64,000 nt of DNA from contig NZ_QZMS01000013.1 of NCBI RefSeq assembly GCF_003614885.1, forward strand, positions 1 to 64,000, given 5' to 3'. Origin of the DNA: Photobacterium salinisoli (GTDB lineage Bacteria; Pseudomonadota; Gammaproteobacteria; Enterobacterales; Vibrionaceae). A program made the translations under genes and the position numbers. This document shows positions 49,420 to 59,007 of this stretch, piece after piece. The first letter of the stretch is position 1, and every line of letters starts with the position of its first letter. The notes under the pieces were generated by a model. That model saw only the letters and a list, made by a program, of their open reading frames with translations. It was not told the DNA's origin and ran no database searches.

Positions 49420-51645
49420 TCAGTGCAGTCGTCTGGCTTCAAAGACATCTTTCACCTGCTCCAGGCGGAGAAGGAGCTTACCCAGACTGTCGAGATCGGT
49501 CAGCTCGATATCGAAATCCATAATCGCCATCTGCTTTTTGAAATCGATCCGGCTTTTCACGCCTGCTACTTTCACCTTTTCATTGTGCATGGTGTTGGTC
49601 AGATCTTTAATCAGGCCGTTACGCTCTGAAGCAGTCACTCTGACTGTCAGTGTGTAGCGCCCGGCAAAGCTGCCCCCCCAGACAGTATGAATAATCCGCT
49701 GTGGTGCGACATGACGCAGCTCTTCCAGTTGCTCACAGTCGCTGCGGTGCACCGAAATTCCCCGTCCCTGTGTGACAAAGCCGACTATGTCATCGCCGGG
49801 AATCGGCTGGCAGCAACGCGCCAGGTGGGTCATCAGGTTATCCACCCCTTCCACCACCACAGCATCACGCTGCGGTTTTTTCTGGCTGGCTTTGCTGCCC
49901 GCTTCGGTTAGCCGCTCAAGTAACTGCTGATCTTCTTCTTCCGCTGTCGGTTTATTTACCAGCGCATTGATGTGGTTAATGACCTGATTGATCCGCAGAT
50001 CACCGCTGCCGATACCGGCGAACAGCTCATCCGTAGAATTCACGTTAAAGCGTTTCAGCGCGTAAGATTCAGCATCTTTCATGGTAGCGCCGATTTTATG
50101 CAGCTCCTGCTCCAGAATTTCCCGACCCGCTGCAATGTTTTTGTCTCTGTCCTGCTTGCGGAACCAGGCATGTACTTTAGCTCGTGCCCGGCTGGAATTG
50201 ACAAATCCCAGGTTTGGATTCAGCCAGTCACGCGACGGATTTGGCTCTTTCTGGGTAATGATCTCGACCTGATCACCCATTTGCAGATGATAAGTGAAAG
50301 GCACAATACGCCCTTCTACCTTGGCACCGATACAGCGGTGACCCACTTCAGAGTGAATGTGGTAGGCGAAATCAAGCGGGGTGGCATTCAGAGGCAAGTC
50401 CACCACATCCCCTTTCGGGGTAAAGGCATAGACCCTGTCGTCGAAGACCTGACTGCGCAGTTCCTCGAGCATTTCGCCAGAGTCGGACATTTCTTCCTGC
50501 CAGGCCAGCAGCTTACGCAGCCAGTTGATTTTCTCATCGTAGGCTGAATGGGCGCCGGCGGAGGTGCCGGATTCTTTGTATTTCCAGTGCGCGGCCACCC
50601 CGAGTTCGGACTCTTCGTGCATCTGTTTGGTGCGAATCTGGATCTCAATGGTTTTGCCTTCCGGGCCGATCACCACAGTGTGGATCGACTGATAACCATT
50701 GGGTTTGGGGTTGGCTACGTAATCATCAAATTCTTTAGGCAGGTGCCGGTATTTGGTATGTACGACCCCCAGCGCCGCGTAGCAGTCTTGCAGCTGATCG
50801 GCGATAATACGCACCGCACGCACATCAAACAGCTCATCAAAGGCGAGATTCTTTTTCTGCATTTTGCGCCAGATGCTGTAGATATGCTTAGGGCGTCCAT
50901 GCACCTCAGCCTTGATATTCGAGGCTTTCATCGACTCATCCAGATCCTTCACGAAATGGTCAATGTATTGTTCCCGGTCGATACGCCGCTCAGACAGCTG
51001 TTTGGCGATCTGCTTGTAGGTGTCAGGGTGCTTGTAGCGAAACGCGTAGTCTTCGATTTCCCACTTAAGCTGACCGATACCTAAACGGTTTGCCAGCGGA
51101 GCGTAGATATTGGAACACTCCCGTGCTGCGGCACGACGTACATTATCCGGCTCGTCCTTCACCTCGCGCAGATTACAGATTCGCTCGGCCAGTTTAATCA
51201 CCACGCAGCGGAAGTCGTCCACCATAGAAAGCAGCATGCGGCGAATATTATCGACCTGTGCCGATTGTGCCGCGCCTTCTTTAATGGCGTTCAGCTGGCT
51301 TATCGCTGCCATCTGTTTGACGCCCTTGACCATCTGCAGAATGGTCTGGCCGTATTCCTCTTTGATGTCATCACTCTTGTAGAAGCCAGCTTCAACAAGC
51401 GGGAACAGCAGAGCCGCCACCAAAGTGTCAGTATCCATACTGAGCATTACCAGGATTTCAACCATCTCCCGGCCACGCCACAATAACTGGCCGGCCGCTT
51501 CCTTGTTGTCCAGATGCGCTTCACAGCGCTGATAGGTTTGGATCAGACGGTCCGAGGTTTTAGCATCCTGCAGCAGACTCTCTACCCAGGGTACCAACTC
51601 AAATTTAGCGTTTTCCTTCAAATGCGCACCGCGAACTGCGACCAT
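49420..51645 (-). CDS. relA: GTP pyrophosphokinase RelA
   Basis: Ribosome-bound (p)ppGpp synthetase of the stringent response. It has 741 residues (E. coli 744). The N-terminal HD hydrolase domain is degenerate: the HD pair is replaced by Phe-Pro in AALLFPLVEAG, as in other RelA proteins. Synthetase domain (about 240-385) with HGRPKHIYSIWRKM and PNGYQSIHTVV; TGS domain (about 400-465, VYAFTPKGDVVDLP); zinc-finger domain with HLARCCQPIPGDDIVGF; and C-terminal ACT. AGGA is well placed before the ATG. Confidence 0.97.
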   Translation of the reverse strand: MVAVRGAHLKENAKFELVPWVESLLQDAKTSDRLIQTYQRCEAHLDNKEAAGQLLWRGREMVEILVMLSMDTDTLVAALLFPLVEAGFYKSDDIKEEYGQTILQMVKGVKQMAAISQLNAIKEGAAQSAQVDNIRRMLLSMVDDFRCVVIKLAERICNLREVKDEPDNVRRAAARECSNIYAPLANRLGIGQLKWEIEDYAFRYKHPDTYKQIAKQLSERRIDREQYIDHFVKDLDESMKASNIKAEVHGRPKHIYSIWRKMQKKNLAFDELFDVRAVRIIADQLQDCYAALGVVHTKYRHLPKEFDDYVANPKPNGYQSIHTVVIGPEGKTIEIQIRTKQMHEESELGVAAHWKYKESGTSAGAHSAYDEKINWLRKLLAWQEEMSDSGEMLEELRSQVFDDRVYAFTPKGDVVDLPLNATPLDFAYHIHSEVGHRCIGAKVEGRIVPFTYHLQMGDQVEIITQKEPNPSRDWLNPNLGFVNSSRARAKVHAWFRKQDRDKNIAAGREILEQELHKIGATMKDAESYALKRFNVNSTDELFAGIGSGDLRINQVINHINALVNKPTAEEEDQQLLERLTEAGSKASQKKPQRDAVVVEGVDNLMTHLARCCQPIPGDDIVGFVTQGRGISVHRSDCEQLEELRHVAPQRIIHTVWGGSFAGRYTLTVRVTASERNGLIKDLTNTMHNEKVKVAGVKSRIDFKKQMAIMDFDIELTDLDSLGKLLLRLEQVKDVFEARRLH

Positions 51646-51719
51646 GATTCTGTCCTGTATAGCGTTATTACGGATGGCTTCCTGTTACTCCCAGCGACCT
51701 TCGCAGGCACGTCCTGACA

Positions 51720-53057
51720 TCAGGTTCGAATAAACAGTGCCATAGATTCTAAGTGACCCGTATGGGGAAACATATCCAGCATTCCCAGCCGTTGCAACTG
51801 ATAGCCCTGCTGCAACAGGACCTGACTGTCCCGCGCCAGTGTGGACGGGTTGCAGGAAACATATAAAATCCGGCTGGGCGATAGCGCAGCCACTTCTTCC
51901 ATTACCCCGGCAGCACCTGCACGTGCCGGATCCAGCAAGACTTTGTCGAAACCGTCTCTGGCCCAACTGAACGACTCAATACCCTGTTCAAGATTCCCTT
52001 GATAAAAAGCCGTATTCGCCAGCTGATTGAGTGCGGCGTTGTCACTGGCCCGCTGCACCATCTCATCCACACCTTCCACACCAACGACTTGCCGCGCTTT
52101 CTGAGCCAGCGGCAAACTGAAATTACCCAGGCCACAAAAAAGATCCAGTACTCTGTCCTGTGGTTGAATATCCAGCCAGTCCAGTGCCTGCTCTATCATC
52201 CGGGTATTCACCGTCCGGTTGACCTGAATAAAATCTTTGGGCGAGAACTGCAGCGTCAGGCCATTTACTGTATAGCAGGGAATGTCACCCGCCAGCTGAC
52301 TCACTTCATCAGGCCCCGGAGCGAGGAAAAGCATAACATGATGACTGTCAGCAAATTGCTGAATTCTCGTCATATCCGGGTCAGAAAATGGCTTGAGATG
52401 TCGGATCAGTACCACAGGACCATTATCGGCTTCGACCAGCTCGACATGCCCCAGGTTCCGGCGGCCCTGTAGTTGCGCCAGCAATTCACGCAAAGGCGGC
52501 AGCAGAGCGTTCAGCGAAGCCGCCAGGACAGGACAATGCGCAATATCCACGATCGCTTTGCTCTGCTCCTGGCGAAAACCGAAACTCAGCCCTTTGCCCG
52601 ATTCAACCCTGAGGCTGAAACGCGCGCTCCGTCTGTACTGCCACGCGTCTCCGGTAACAGGTTCATCCTGTACTATTGCTGTCGCCGTCTCATTTTCCCC
52701 TCCTAAGGCAAACTTCGCCATCAGCTCCCCCAGAGACTGGCGCTTGGCCGAGATCTGGGCAGAATGAGAGAGATGTTGCAAGTTACACCCGCCACACTGG
52801 TCATAAACAGGACACTGAGGTGTAATGCGCTCAGGACTGTCAGTCAGACGTTTGATGACTTTAGCCCGGGCATACTGTTTTTTATTGTCGGTGAGCTGCA
52901 CCAGCGCACGTTCGCCAGGCAGTAATCCCGGAATAAAAACCGGTTTGCGGTCGAGATGGGCGATACCAGAGCCCAGATGGTCGAGACGTGAAACCATCAC
53001 TTCTTTGTGTTTGGTGTCGCTGACAATTCGTTTAGTCGGCTTAAAAAAGCGTGCCAT
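51720..53057 (-). CDS. rlmD: 23S rRNA (uracil-1939 C5)-methyltransferase RlmD
   Basis: SAM-dependent methylation of U1939. It has 445 residues from ATG 53057 (MARFFKPTKR); an in-frame GTG lies five codons upstream. N-terminal TRAM domain (about 15-70), [4Fe-4S] cysteines Cys82, Cys88 and Cys91 in CPVYDQCGGC and a fourth in HCPVLA, SAM motif VLDLFCGLGNFSLPLA, and catalytic Cys in YVSCNPSTLARD. Upstream of relA by 74 bases and divergent from barA, as in E. coli. Confidence 0.96.
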   Translation of the reverse strand: MARFFKPTKRIVSDTKHKEVMVSRLDHLGSGIAHLDRKPVFIPGLLPGERALVQLTDNKKQYARAKVIKRLTDSPERITPQCPVYDQCGGCNLQHLSHSAQISAKRQSLGELMAKFALGGENETATAIVQDEPVTGDAWQYRRSARFSLRVESGKGLSFGFRQEQSKAIVDIAHCPVLAASLNALLPPLRELLAQLQGRRNLGHVELVEADNGPVVLIRHLKPFSDPDMTRIQQFADSHHVMLFLAPGPDEVSQLAGDIPCYTVNGLTLQFSPKDFIQVNRTVNTRMIEQALDWLDIQPQDRVLDLFCGLGNFSLPLAQKARQVVGVEGVDEMVQRASDNAALNQLANTAFYQGNLEQGIESFSWARDGFDKVLLDPARAGAAGVMEEVAALSPSRILYVSCNPSTLARDSQVLLQQGYQLQRLGMLDMFPHTGHLESMALFIRT

Positions 53058-53213
53058 AATGTTGTAACTCACGGTGTTCTGTCGCCTTTTCAGGGCAACG
53101 CCGGATCGACATCAATTGTCGCTACGGTAAAGATTCATTAAGCTAAGGGCTGGAACATGCTTGCGTGACCAGCATAGACAGCAATTCTCCCACAGAATCG
53201 AATTCTTGTAACC

Positions 53214-55982
53214 ATGACCAAATACGGACTTCGCGCCCGGGTTTTCACCCTGACATTAGCACCAACCCTGATCATTGGCCTGCTATTGAGCGCATTTTTC
53301 ACATTGAGCCGCTACCGTGATCTGGAGCATCAGCTGATTGAAACCGGCACCAGCATCATAGAGCCGCTGGCGATTGCCACTGAATACGGCATGGCAGATC
53401 ATAATCGTGAAGCGGTCAGACGCATCATCAGCTATGCCCATCGCAAGCATTCCGATATTGTACGCAGTATCGCGGTATTTGACGGCAATAATGAGCTGTT
53501 TGTGACCTCTAACTTCCATCGGAACTTTGAGGCGCTGATGTTTCCCGATGATCAGCCGATCCCCTTCCTGCCTGATATCGTCATCAATGACAGCACCATG
53601 ATCATGCGGGCGCCGATTTTGACAGAAGCGCAGCAAAGTAACCTGTCAGCACCGGGGTTTCAGGCCAGAGCGCTGGGTTATATCGCCATTGAAATGGACA
53701 TGAGTCCGCTGCGGCTGCAGCAGTATCAGGAAGTGTTCACTGCGCTGATGGTATTACTGCTGGGCCTTATTCTGTCAGGGTTATTTGCCTATCGTCTGAT
53801 GCGCGATGTCACCCGCCCGATATCGCACATGATCAGTGTTGTGGACAGAATTCGCCGCGGGCACTTGGATATCCGGATTGAAGGCGAGTTGCTGGGGGAG
53901 CTGGATAACCTGAAAAACGGTATCAATGCCATGGCCATTTCGCTGTCTGACTACCACATCGAAATGCAGCAAAGCATCGATCAAGCCACGTCCGATCTGC
54001 GTGAAACCCTTGAACAGCTCGAAATACAGAACGTCGAGCTGGATATTGCCAAAAAGCGCGCTCAGGAGGCCGCCCGGGTCAAATCCGAATTTCTGGCCAA
54101 TATGTCTCATGAGTTGCGAACGCCACTGAACGGCGTCATCGGCTTTACCCGCCAGATGCTCAAAACCCGGCTCAGTGCCAGTCAGCACGATTACCTGCTG
54201 ACGATAGAAAAGTCCGCCAATAACCTGCTGACCATCATCAATGACATTCTGGACTTTTCCAAGCTGGAAGCCGGAAAACTGTTGCTGGAAAATATTCCGT
54301 TCGACTTCACCGACTCGCTGGATGAAGTCATGCGCCTGCTGGCACCCAGCGCCCACGAGAAAGGCCTGGAACTGACCCTGCGGGTTGATCAGCGTATCCC
54401 AACCGGCCTGATTGGCGATCCGCTGCGTATTCAGCAAGTGCTGACCAACCTGATCGGTAACTCAGTGAAATTTACCGAGCGCGGTAACATAGACATTGCC
54501 GTTGAGCTTAAAGCCGATCGCGATGAGAGCCTCGAATTGCAATTTATGGTCCGTGATACCGGGATTGGGATATCAGAGCGCCAGCAAGCGCAATTATTCC
54601 AGGCATTCAGCCAGGCTGATGCCAGTATTTCACGCCGCTACGGCGGAACCGGGCTTGGGCTGGTGATCACCCAGAAACTGGTCACTCAGATGGGTGGCGA
54701 GATCAGCCTGACCAGTCGCCTGCACCAGGGCTCAACGTTCTGGTTCACCCTCAAACTGACCAAAACGGATCTGCCGGTATCGCAGCCGATTGATACCAGC
54801 GAGCTGAAAAACCGCCACCTGCTGCTCATCGAACCCAACCTGCAGGCGGCCAACGTACTGCAGCAACGCCTGCTGCAGGCGGGACTGGATGTCACCTACC
54901 GGGCCGATATGCCGGAGGACGATGTCGAACATCACGACTTTGCCCTGCTCTGCCTGTCTCCGGGCGAACAGCCGCCGCTGGCAACGATTCTGGATAAAGT
55001 CTTTAAAGCCGAGCAACTGGCCGACAAAGTCTTGGTGTGTCTGCCCACCACAGAACTGGCGTTGTCCGAACGCTTGCTCAGTGCCGGTGTCACGGCTTGC
55101 CTGGGTAAACCTTTGGCCCGCCGTAAACTGTTCGATGCCTTGATTGGCCAGACAGATCAGCAAGAAGAGCCGGAACCCTTGCCACTGGCTCCAGCCAGCG
55201 ATGCTCTGCTGCCTCTTACTGTGATGGCGGTTGATGACAACCCGGCGAACCTGAAGCTGATCGCCGCCCTGCTCAGTGAACGGGTAGAAACCGTGATTAC
55301 CGCCACCGGCGGTCGCAAAGCCGTGGAATACGCCCAGCAAAAAGCCTTTGATTTAATCTTCATGGATATCCAGATGCCAGAGATGGACGGCGTCAGAGCC
55401 TGTGAGGCGATTCATGAAACCACGCTGAACAGCCATACGCCTGTGATCGCGGTTACAGCCCATGCCATGGCGGGCGAACGCGAGCGCTTGCTTCGCGCCG
55501 GTATGGACGATTACCTGACCAAACCCATTGAAGAGCAGATTTTGCAGCAGATGCTGGCAAAATGGATTCCGCAGCCCCAGAACAATCATTCTGCGCCTGC
55601 CGCGACCGCGACTGCCCCCGCAACGAAACCCGATGCTGTGAATAATAACGTCAGCTGGGACTGGGATCTGGCCCTGAAACAGGCCGCCGGCAAAGAAGGA
55701 CTGGCCCGGGACATGCTGCAGATGTTGCTCGATTTTATGCCTGAAGTGGAAATGCTGGTCAATGAAGTGCTGGACGGCAAAGACATTGACCTGTGGCCGT
55801 CTATCCACAAACTGCATGGCAGTTGCGCCTACAGTGGCGTGCCGAGACTGAAAAACCTCTGCTACACCCTGGAAACCCAGCTCAAAGCCGGGAGTTCCGC
55901 CACCGAGCTGGAGCCTGAACTGTTTGAATTAATCGACGAAATGAACAATGTGGTCAGGGCGTCACAGGCCTACCGGCAGTAA
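53214..55982 (+). CDS. barA: Hybrid sensor histidine kinase BarA
   Basis: Membrane sensor that phosphorylates UvrY/VarA and so drives Csr small RNAs; csrA is in this window. It has 922 residues (E. coli 918): membrane segments at about 11-30 and 174-194 around a periplasmic sensor, HAMP (about 195-250), HisKA with His299 in ANMSHELRTPLNG, HATPase_c with DTGIGIS and GGTGLGL, a degenerate receiver (about 525-640), a full receiver (about 668-790) with phosphoacceptor Asp in LIFMDIQMPEMDG, and a C-terminal HPt with His in KLHGSCAYSG. Divergent from rlmD. Immediately downstream lies the accessory block. Confidence 0.96.
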   Translation: MTKYGLRARVFTLTLAPTLIIGLLLSAFFTLSRYRDLEHQLIETGTSIIEPLAIATEYGMADHNREAVRRIISYAHRKHSDIVRSIAVFDGNNELFVTSNFHRNFEALMFPDDQPIPFLPDIVINDSTMIMRAPILTEAQQSNLSAPGFQARALGYIAIEMDMSPLRLQQYQEVFTALMVLLLGLILSGLFAYRLMRDVTRPISHMISVVDRIRRGHLDIRIEGELLGELDNLKNGINAMAISLSDYHIEMQQSIDQATSDLRETLEQLEIQNVELDIAKKRAQEAARVKSEFLANMSHELRTPLNGVIGFTRQMLKTRLSASQHDYLLTIEKSANNLLTIINDILDFSKLEAGKLLLENIPFDFTDSLDEVMRLLAPSAHEKGLELTLRVDQRIPTGLIGDPLRIQQVLTNLIGNSVKFTERGNIDIAVELKADRDESLELQFMVRDTGIGISERQQAQLFQAFSQADASISRRYGGTGLGLVITQKLVTQMGGEISLTSRLHQGSTFWFTLKLTKTDLPVSQPIDTSELKNRHLLLIEPNLQAANVLQQRLLQAGLDVTYRADMPEDDVEHHDFALLCLSPGEQPPLATILDKVFKAEQLADKVLVCLPTTELALSERLLSAGVTACLGKPLARRKLFDALIGQTDQQEEPEPLPLAPASDALLPLTVMAVDDNPANLKLIAALLSERVETVITATGGRKAVEYAQQKAFDLIFMDIQMPEMDGVRACEAIHETTLNSHTPVIAVTAHAMAGERERLLRAGMDDYLTKPIEEQILQQMLAKWIPQPQNNHSAPAATATAPATKPDAVNNNVSWDWDLALKQAAGKEGLARDMLQMLLDFMPEVEMLVNEVLDGKDIDLWPSIHKLHGSCAYSGVPRLKNLCYTLETQLKAGSSATELEPELFELIDEMNNVVRASQAYRQ

Positions 55983-55990
55983 CACCCATC

Positions 55991-56020
55991 AAGCAGAAAG
56001 GATTATCCTTTCTGCTTTGC
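55991..56020 (+). terminator. barA terminator
   Basis: Perfect 12-bp stem AAGCAGAAAGGA / TCCTTTCTGCTT (55991-56002 and 56006-56017), loop TTA, followed by T-rich TGCTTTATA. It begins 8 bases after the stop. Confidence 0.8.
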
Positions 56021-56131
56021 TTTATACTTTTGGTTACTTGGCAAACCAAGTGCAGACCAAGAATATTGACTGCGATTTGAGTCACTGATGGTTCAGAAAT
56101 CCCCATTCGAGTTGATTCGGTACATTCTTTA

Positions 56132-56998
56132 TCAATCATTGTATGGGGAGGTTGCTATTTCCAAGTCCCAAATATCATCGGGTGGTAAAATTGTTTTCCC
56201 ATCAAACAGATTTGCTTTATCTTTTTTAATTTCCCCATATGGATGATAAGCATTGATAGTTTTTATAATTTCATCTTTCATTCCTTTCTCGCAAAAAATA
56301 TCCGTTGAGAGAAAGCAAGGTTTCTCAAATGAAATTTCTCCATCATGTTCTTCAAAACTACGAAACCGATGAAATAAATAAAAATAATCTCTTGGCTCGT
56401 CATAGTCATCATGCTCACGAATAAAAAAAGTATCTTCATGAAAAGAAACTCGCTGCATCAAACCGAATTTTTCAAAATTCACATTGGCTAACACTAACCA
56501 GGTAATGCCCAACCCTCCTGCACCGACCAATGCGACAGGACCTATCATGACCACAGAAATAATGGTAAGTACCGCGAGCACACCTACCATTTTTTTTGCA
56601 ACCTTTGTGGCCTTTGGGGGAGAATATGCATGTTCTTCAGTGACCAATCCGTGCTTGCTGAGTATGTAATGATGGCGGTAATAGTTAAAAACGGTAAGCC
56701 CTGAGTAGTAATACCCCATGAACATACCAAACCCAACTAAAATCCAAGTCCATGGCTCAGTTACCGTCTCTATAAGATCGAATCCAGAAGCAAAAAAAAT
56801 AAAAGCGAACATAGGAGCAGCACAATAAAAAGCATTCTTCTGTAATGTCTTTTTTCTGCGACTGACATAAGGCCAGGGATACGCCAGCACCTCCCACTCT
56901 ATTTTATCCGGATCATTCCTGATCTTTTCAAATCGTGAGTAGATTTCTTCATCTGTTGGGATGCTTGATTTGTTTAATGGTCTGTCCATCTTCGTCAT
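56132..56998 (-). CDS. Putative T6SS effector immunity protein, copy 1 (most distal)
   Basis: 288 residues from ATG 56998; an ATG at 56989 and a TTG at 57007 are alternatives. A polar N-terminus (EKIRNDPDKIEWEVLAYPWPY) is followed by hydrophobic segments at about 55-79, 82-105, 136-158 and 159-173, then a soluble C-terminal third. It is paralogous to the two genes upstream: residues ~20-200 are nearly the same, while the last third differs. HDDYDEPRDYFYL (196-208) is shared in all three as HDDxDExRDYFxL. Position downstream of a MIX/VasX-type effector and the membrane topology suggest immunity against a pore-forming toxin; this is inference. No relic of an effector is visible in front of it. 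It is A/T-rich, including a T8 run in the first membrane segment. Confidence 0.75.
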   Translation of the reverse strand: MTKMDRPLNKSSIPTDEEIYSRFEKIRNDPDKIEWEVLAYPWPYVSRRKKTLQKNAFYCAAPMFAFIFFASGFDLIETVTEPWTWILVGFGMFMGYYYSGLTVFNYYRHHYILSKHGLVTEEHAYSPPKATKVAKKMVGVLAVLTIISVVMIGPVALVGAGGLGITWLVLANVNFEKFGLMQRVSFHEDTFFIREHDDYDEPRDYFYLFHRFRSFEEHDGEISFEKPCFLSTDIFCEKGMKDEIIKTINAYHPYGEIKKDKANLFDGKTILPPDDIWDLEIATSPYND

Positions 56999-57027
56999 TG
57001 TTCTCAACAGCCTGGTATACGATAAAT

Positions 57028-57909
57028 TTATTCCGCATTAGAATATAATGATGTTCTAGAAACTAGTTCTCTGATTTCTCTTGGTGCAACGAAACTAATA
57101 TCATCATCAAATAAATTCATTTTGTCAGAAATGATCTCTCGCCAAGGGTGATGCTGGTTAAAAAACTCAATAATATCCGATTTTTTACCGGCTTCACAGT
57201 AAACATCCGTATGCATGTAGGCAAACGTATTTAATTTAATAATTTTATCTTCGTAAAAATTAATACTATAGTACCTATGATATAAGCGAAAATAATCTCT
57301 CTTTTCATCTGAGTCATCATGTTCCCTGAGAAAAAAAATATCATCATGTTTACAAACACGTTGCATTAGTCCATATTTTTCGAAATTCACATTGGCTAAC
57401 ATCAGCCAGGTAATACCCAGCCCACCTGCACCAACCAATGCCACAGGGCCAATCATTATTACAGTAAGAACAGTGAGAACCGCTAATACGCCCACCATTT
57501 TCTTGGCGACATTCGTCGCCGATTTTGGTGAATAGGAATGCTGTTCAGTAATCAAGCCGTGCTTACTGAGCATGTAATGATGGCGGTGGTAATTAAAAAC
57601 AGTGAGCCCTGAAAAATAATAACCAAACGCCCCCAAGAATATCACAATCCCCCAAACCCATGGTTCTGTAATTGTTTTAACAATATCAAATGAAGATGTG
57701 GCAAACAGAAGAAGAAATGGAACCACAGCACAATAAAAGGCATTTTTTTGTAATGTTCTTTGTCTGCGACTGGCGTAAGGCCAGTGATAGGCCAATACTT
57801 CCCATTCGATTTTTTCCGGATCGCGCTTTATTTTTTCAAAAAGCGAGTGCGTTTCCTCCTCACTCGGAATCTCAGATTTTAATAACAGACTTTCTCTTTC
57901 ATTCAGCAT
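57028..57909 (-). CDS. Putative T6SS effector immunity protein, copy 2
   Basis: 293 residues from ATG 57909, with GAGGGG 7 bases upstream. Same architecture as its neighbours: polar N-terminus, four hydrophobic segments (about 56-80, 83-106, 137-159, 160-174), HDDSDEKRDYFRL (198-210), divergent C-terminal tail. The first two membrane segments differ from copies 1 and 3 (AVVPFLLLFATSSFDIV), while GPVALVGAGGLGITW is invariant. The ribosome binding site lies within the last codons of an effector-tail relic, exactly as copy 3 sits behind the intact effector. The gene is 29 bases upstream of copy 1. Immunity function is inferred from context. Confidence 0.78.
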   Translation of the reverse strand: MLNERESLLLKSEIPSEEETHSLFEKIKRDPEKIEWEVLAYHWPYASRRQRTLQKNAFYCAVVPFLLLFATSSFDIVKTITEPWVWGIVIFLGAFGYYFSGLTVFNYHRHHYMLSKHGLITEQHSYSPKSATNVAKKMVGVLAVLTVLTVIMIGPVALVGAGGLGITWLMLANVNFEKYGLMQRVCKHDDIFFLREHDDSDEKRDYFRLYHRYYSINFYEDKIIKLNTFAYMHTDVYCEAGKKSDIIEFFNQHHPWREIISDKMNLFDDDISFVAPREIRELVSRTSLYSNAE

Positions 57910-57913
57910 AATG

Positions 57914-58000
57914 TCACCCCTCAATATAAATTCTGACCTGCGGCTCAAAGCGCGTTTTCATCGGCCCCAGTTTATTCAACCCATGGTTACTTAGCGAATT
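57914..58000 (-). pseudogene. Relic of the 3' end of a second effector gene
   Basis: About 28 codons, in frame to a TGA at 57916-57914, reproduce the end of the 1204-residue effector: relic SNHGLNKLGPMKTRFEPQV then RIYIEG-stop, against SHDEVKKKLGPMKNRFEPQV then RIYIEG-stop in the intact gene. The last ~68 bases are almost identical and include the same stop and ribosome binding site for the following immunity gene. The relic lacks one codon, and a TAG lies in frame just upstream, where similarity ends. There is no start codon, so it is not a gene but the remnant of a displaced effector. Confidence 0.88.
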
Positions 58001-58157
58001 AAACTAGAGAAAAAACATATCAAGCGAGCAACCCAAACATATGCATCAAACTATGATTTCCACTGAACTTTAGAATCAACACTTAACTTTATTCAAGAGC
58101 AATTAATTCAGTGGCAATCAAAAAAACACACATCACATACAAATCCGTTAAGTGAAA
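58001..58157. other. A/T-rich spacer between immunity copy 3 and the effector relic
   Basis: 157 bases, strongly A/T-rich, no open frame of interest. It marks the junction where most of the second effector gene was lost. Confidence 0.6.
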
Positions 58158-59003
58158 TCACACATCCTGATATTCGGTGGGTATTCTTCTGCTTTCCTGA
58201 GAAAACAGGTCCACCATTTCAATATTAATATTACGGTTTTTTGAATTACTATTAATAAAATCAATTATTTTATTTTTATCGCCATGATTACAAAAAACAT
58301 CAACCCTGAAGATGCCGTAATGAGAGAATCTTCTATCTTCATCTGACTCACCTTCAATATCCCAGGTTTTCATAAACAGTCTAAAATAATCTCTTGATTC
58401 ATCAGAGTCATCATGAATTCGGATCAAAGCCACCTCATCTAGACTCCCAACCTGTCGCATTAATCCATATTTTTCAAAATTTACATTTGCTAATACGAGC
58501 CAGGTAATACCCAACCCGCCGGCACCAACCAATGCCACAGGACCAATCATGACCACAGAAATAACGGTCAGTACCGCGAGCACGCCTACCATTTTTTGTG
58601 CGATCTTTGTGGCTTTTGGAGGAGAATAAGCATGCTCTTCAGTGATCAAACCGTGCTTACTGAGCATGTAATGATGGCGGTGGTAATTAAAAACAGTGAG
58701 TCCTGAATAGTAATAGCCCACGAACATGCCAAATCCAACTAAAATCCAAGTCCAAGGCTCGGCCACCGTCTCTATAAGATCGAATCCAGACGCAAAAAAA
58801 ATAAAAGCGAACATAGGAGCAGCACAATAAAAAGCATTCTTCTGTAAGGTTTTCTTTCTGCGACTGGCGTAAGGCCAGTAATAGGCCAATATCTCCCATT
58901 CAATTTTATCCGGATCATTCCTTATTTTTTCATAACGTGAATGCGTTTCCTCATCACTCGGAATCTCTGATTTTAATAACAGACGTTCTCTTTCATCCAG
59001 CAA
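58158..59003 (-). CDS. Putative T6SS effector immunity protein, copy 3 (next to the effector)
   Basis: 281 residues from a TTG at 59003, the exact position of the ATG of copy 2 (TTGCTGGATGAAAG against ATGCTGAATGAAAG), with GAGGGG 7 bases upstream and only 4 bases after the effector stop. An upstream in-frame TTG (59042) lies inside the effector and is less likely. Four hydrophobic segments, HDDSDESRDYFRL, and a C-terminal third unlike the other two copies. Being directly behind the intact effector, it is the best candidate for the cognate immunity protein. The family was not recognised by name. Confidence 0.78.
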   Translation of the reverse strand: MLDERERLLLKSEIPSDEETHSRYEKIRNDPDKIEWEILAYYWPYASRRKKTLQKNAFYCAAPMFAFIFFASGFDLIETVAEPWTWILVGFGMFVGYYYSGLTVFNYHRHHYMLSKHGLITEEHAYSPPKATKIAQKMVGVLAVLTVISVVMIGPVALVGAGGLGITWLVLANVNFEKYGLMRQVGSLDEVALIRIHDDSDESRDYFRLFMKTWDIEGESDEDRRFSHYGIFRVDVFCNHGDKNKIIDFINSNSKNRNINIEMVDLFSQESRRIPTEYQDV

Positions 59004-59007
59004 AATG

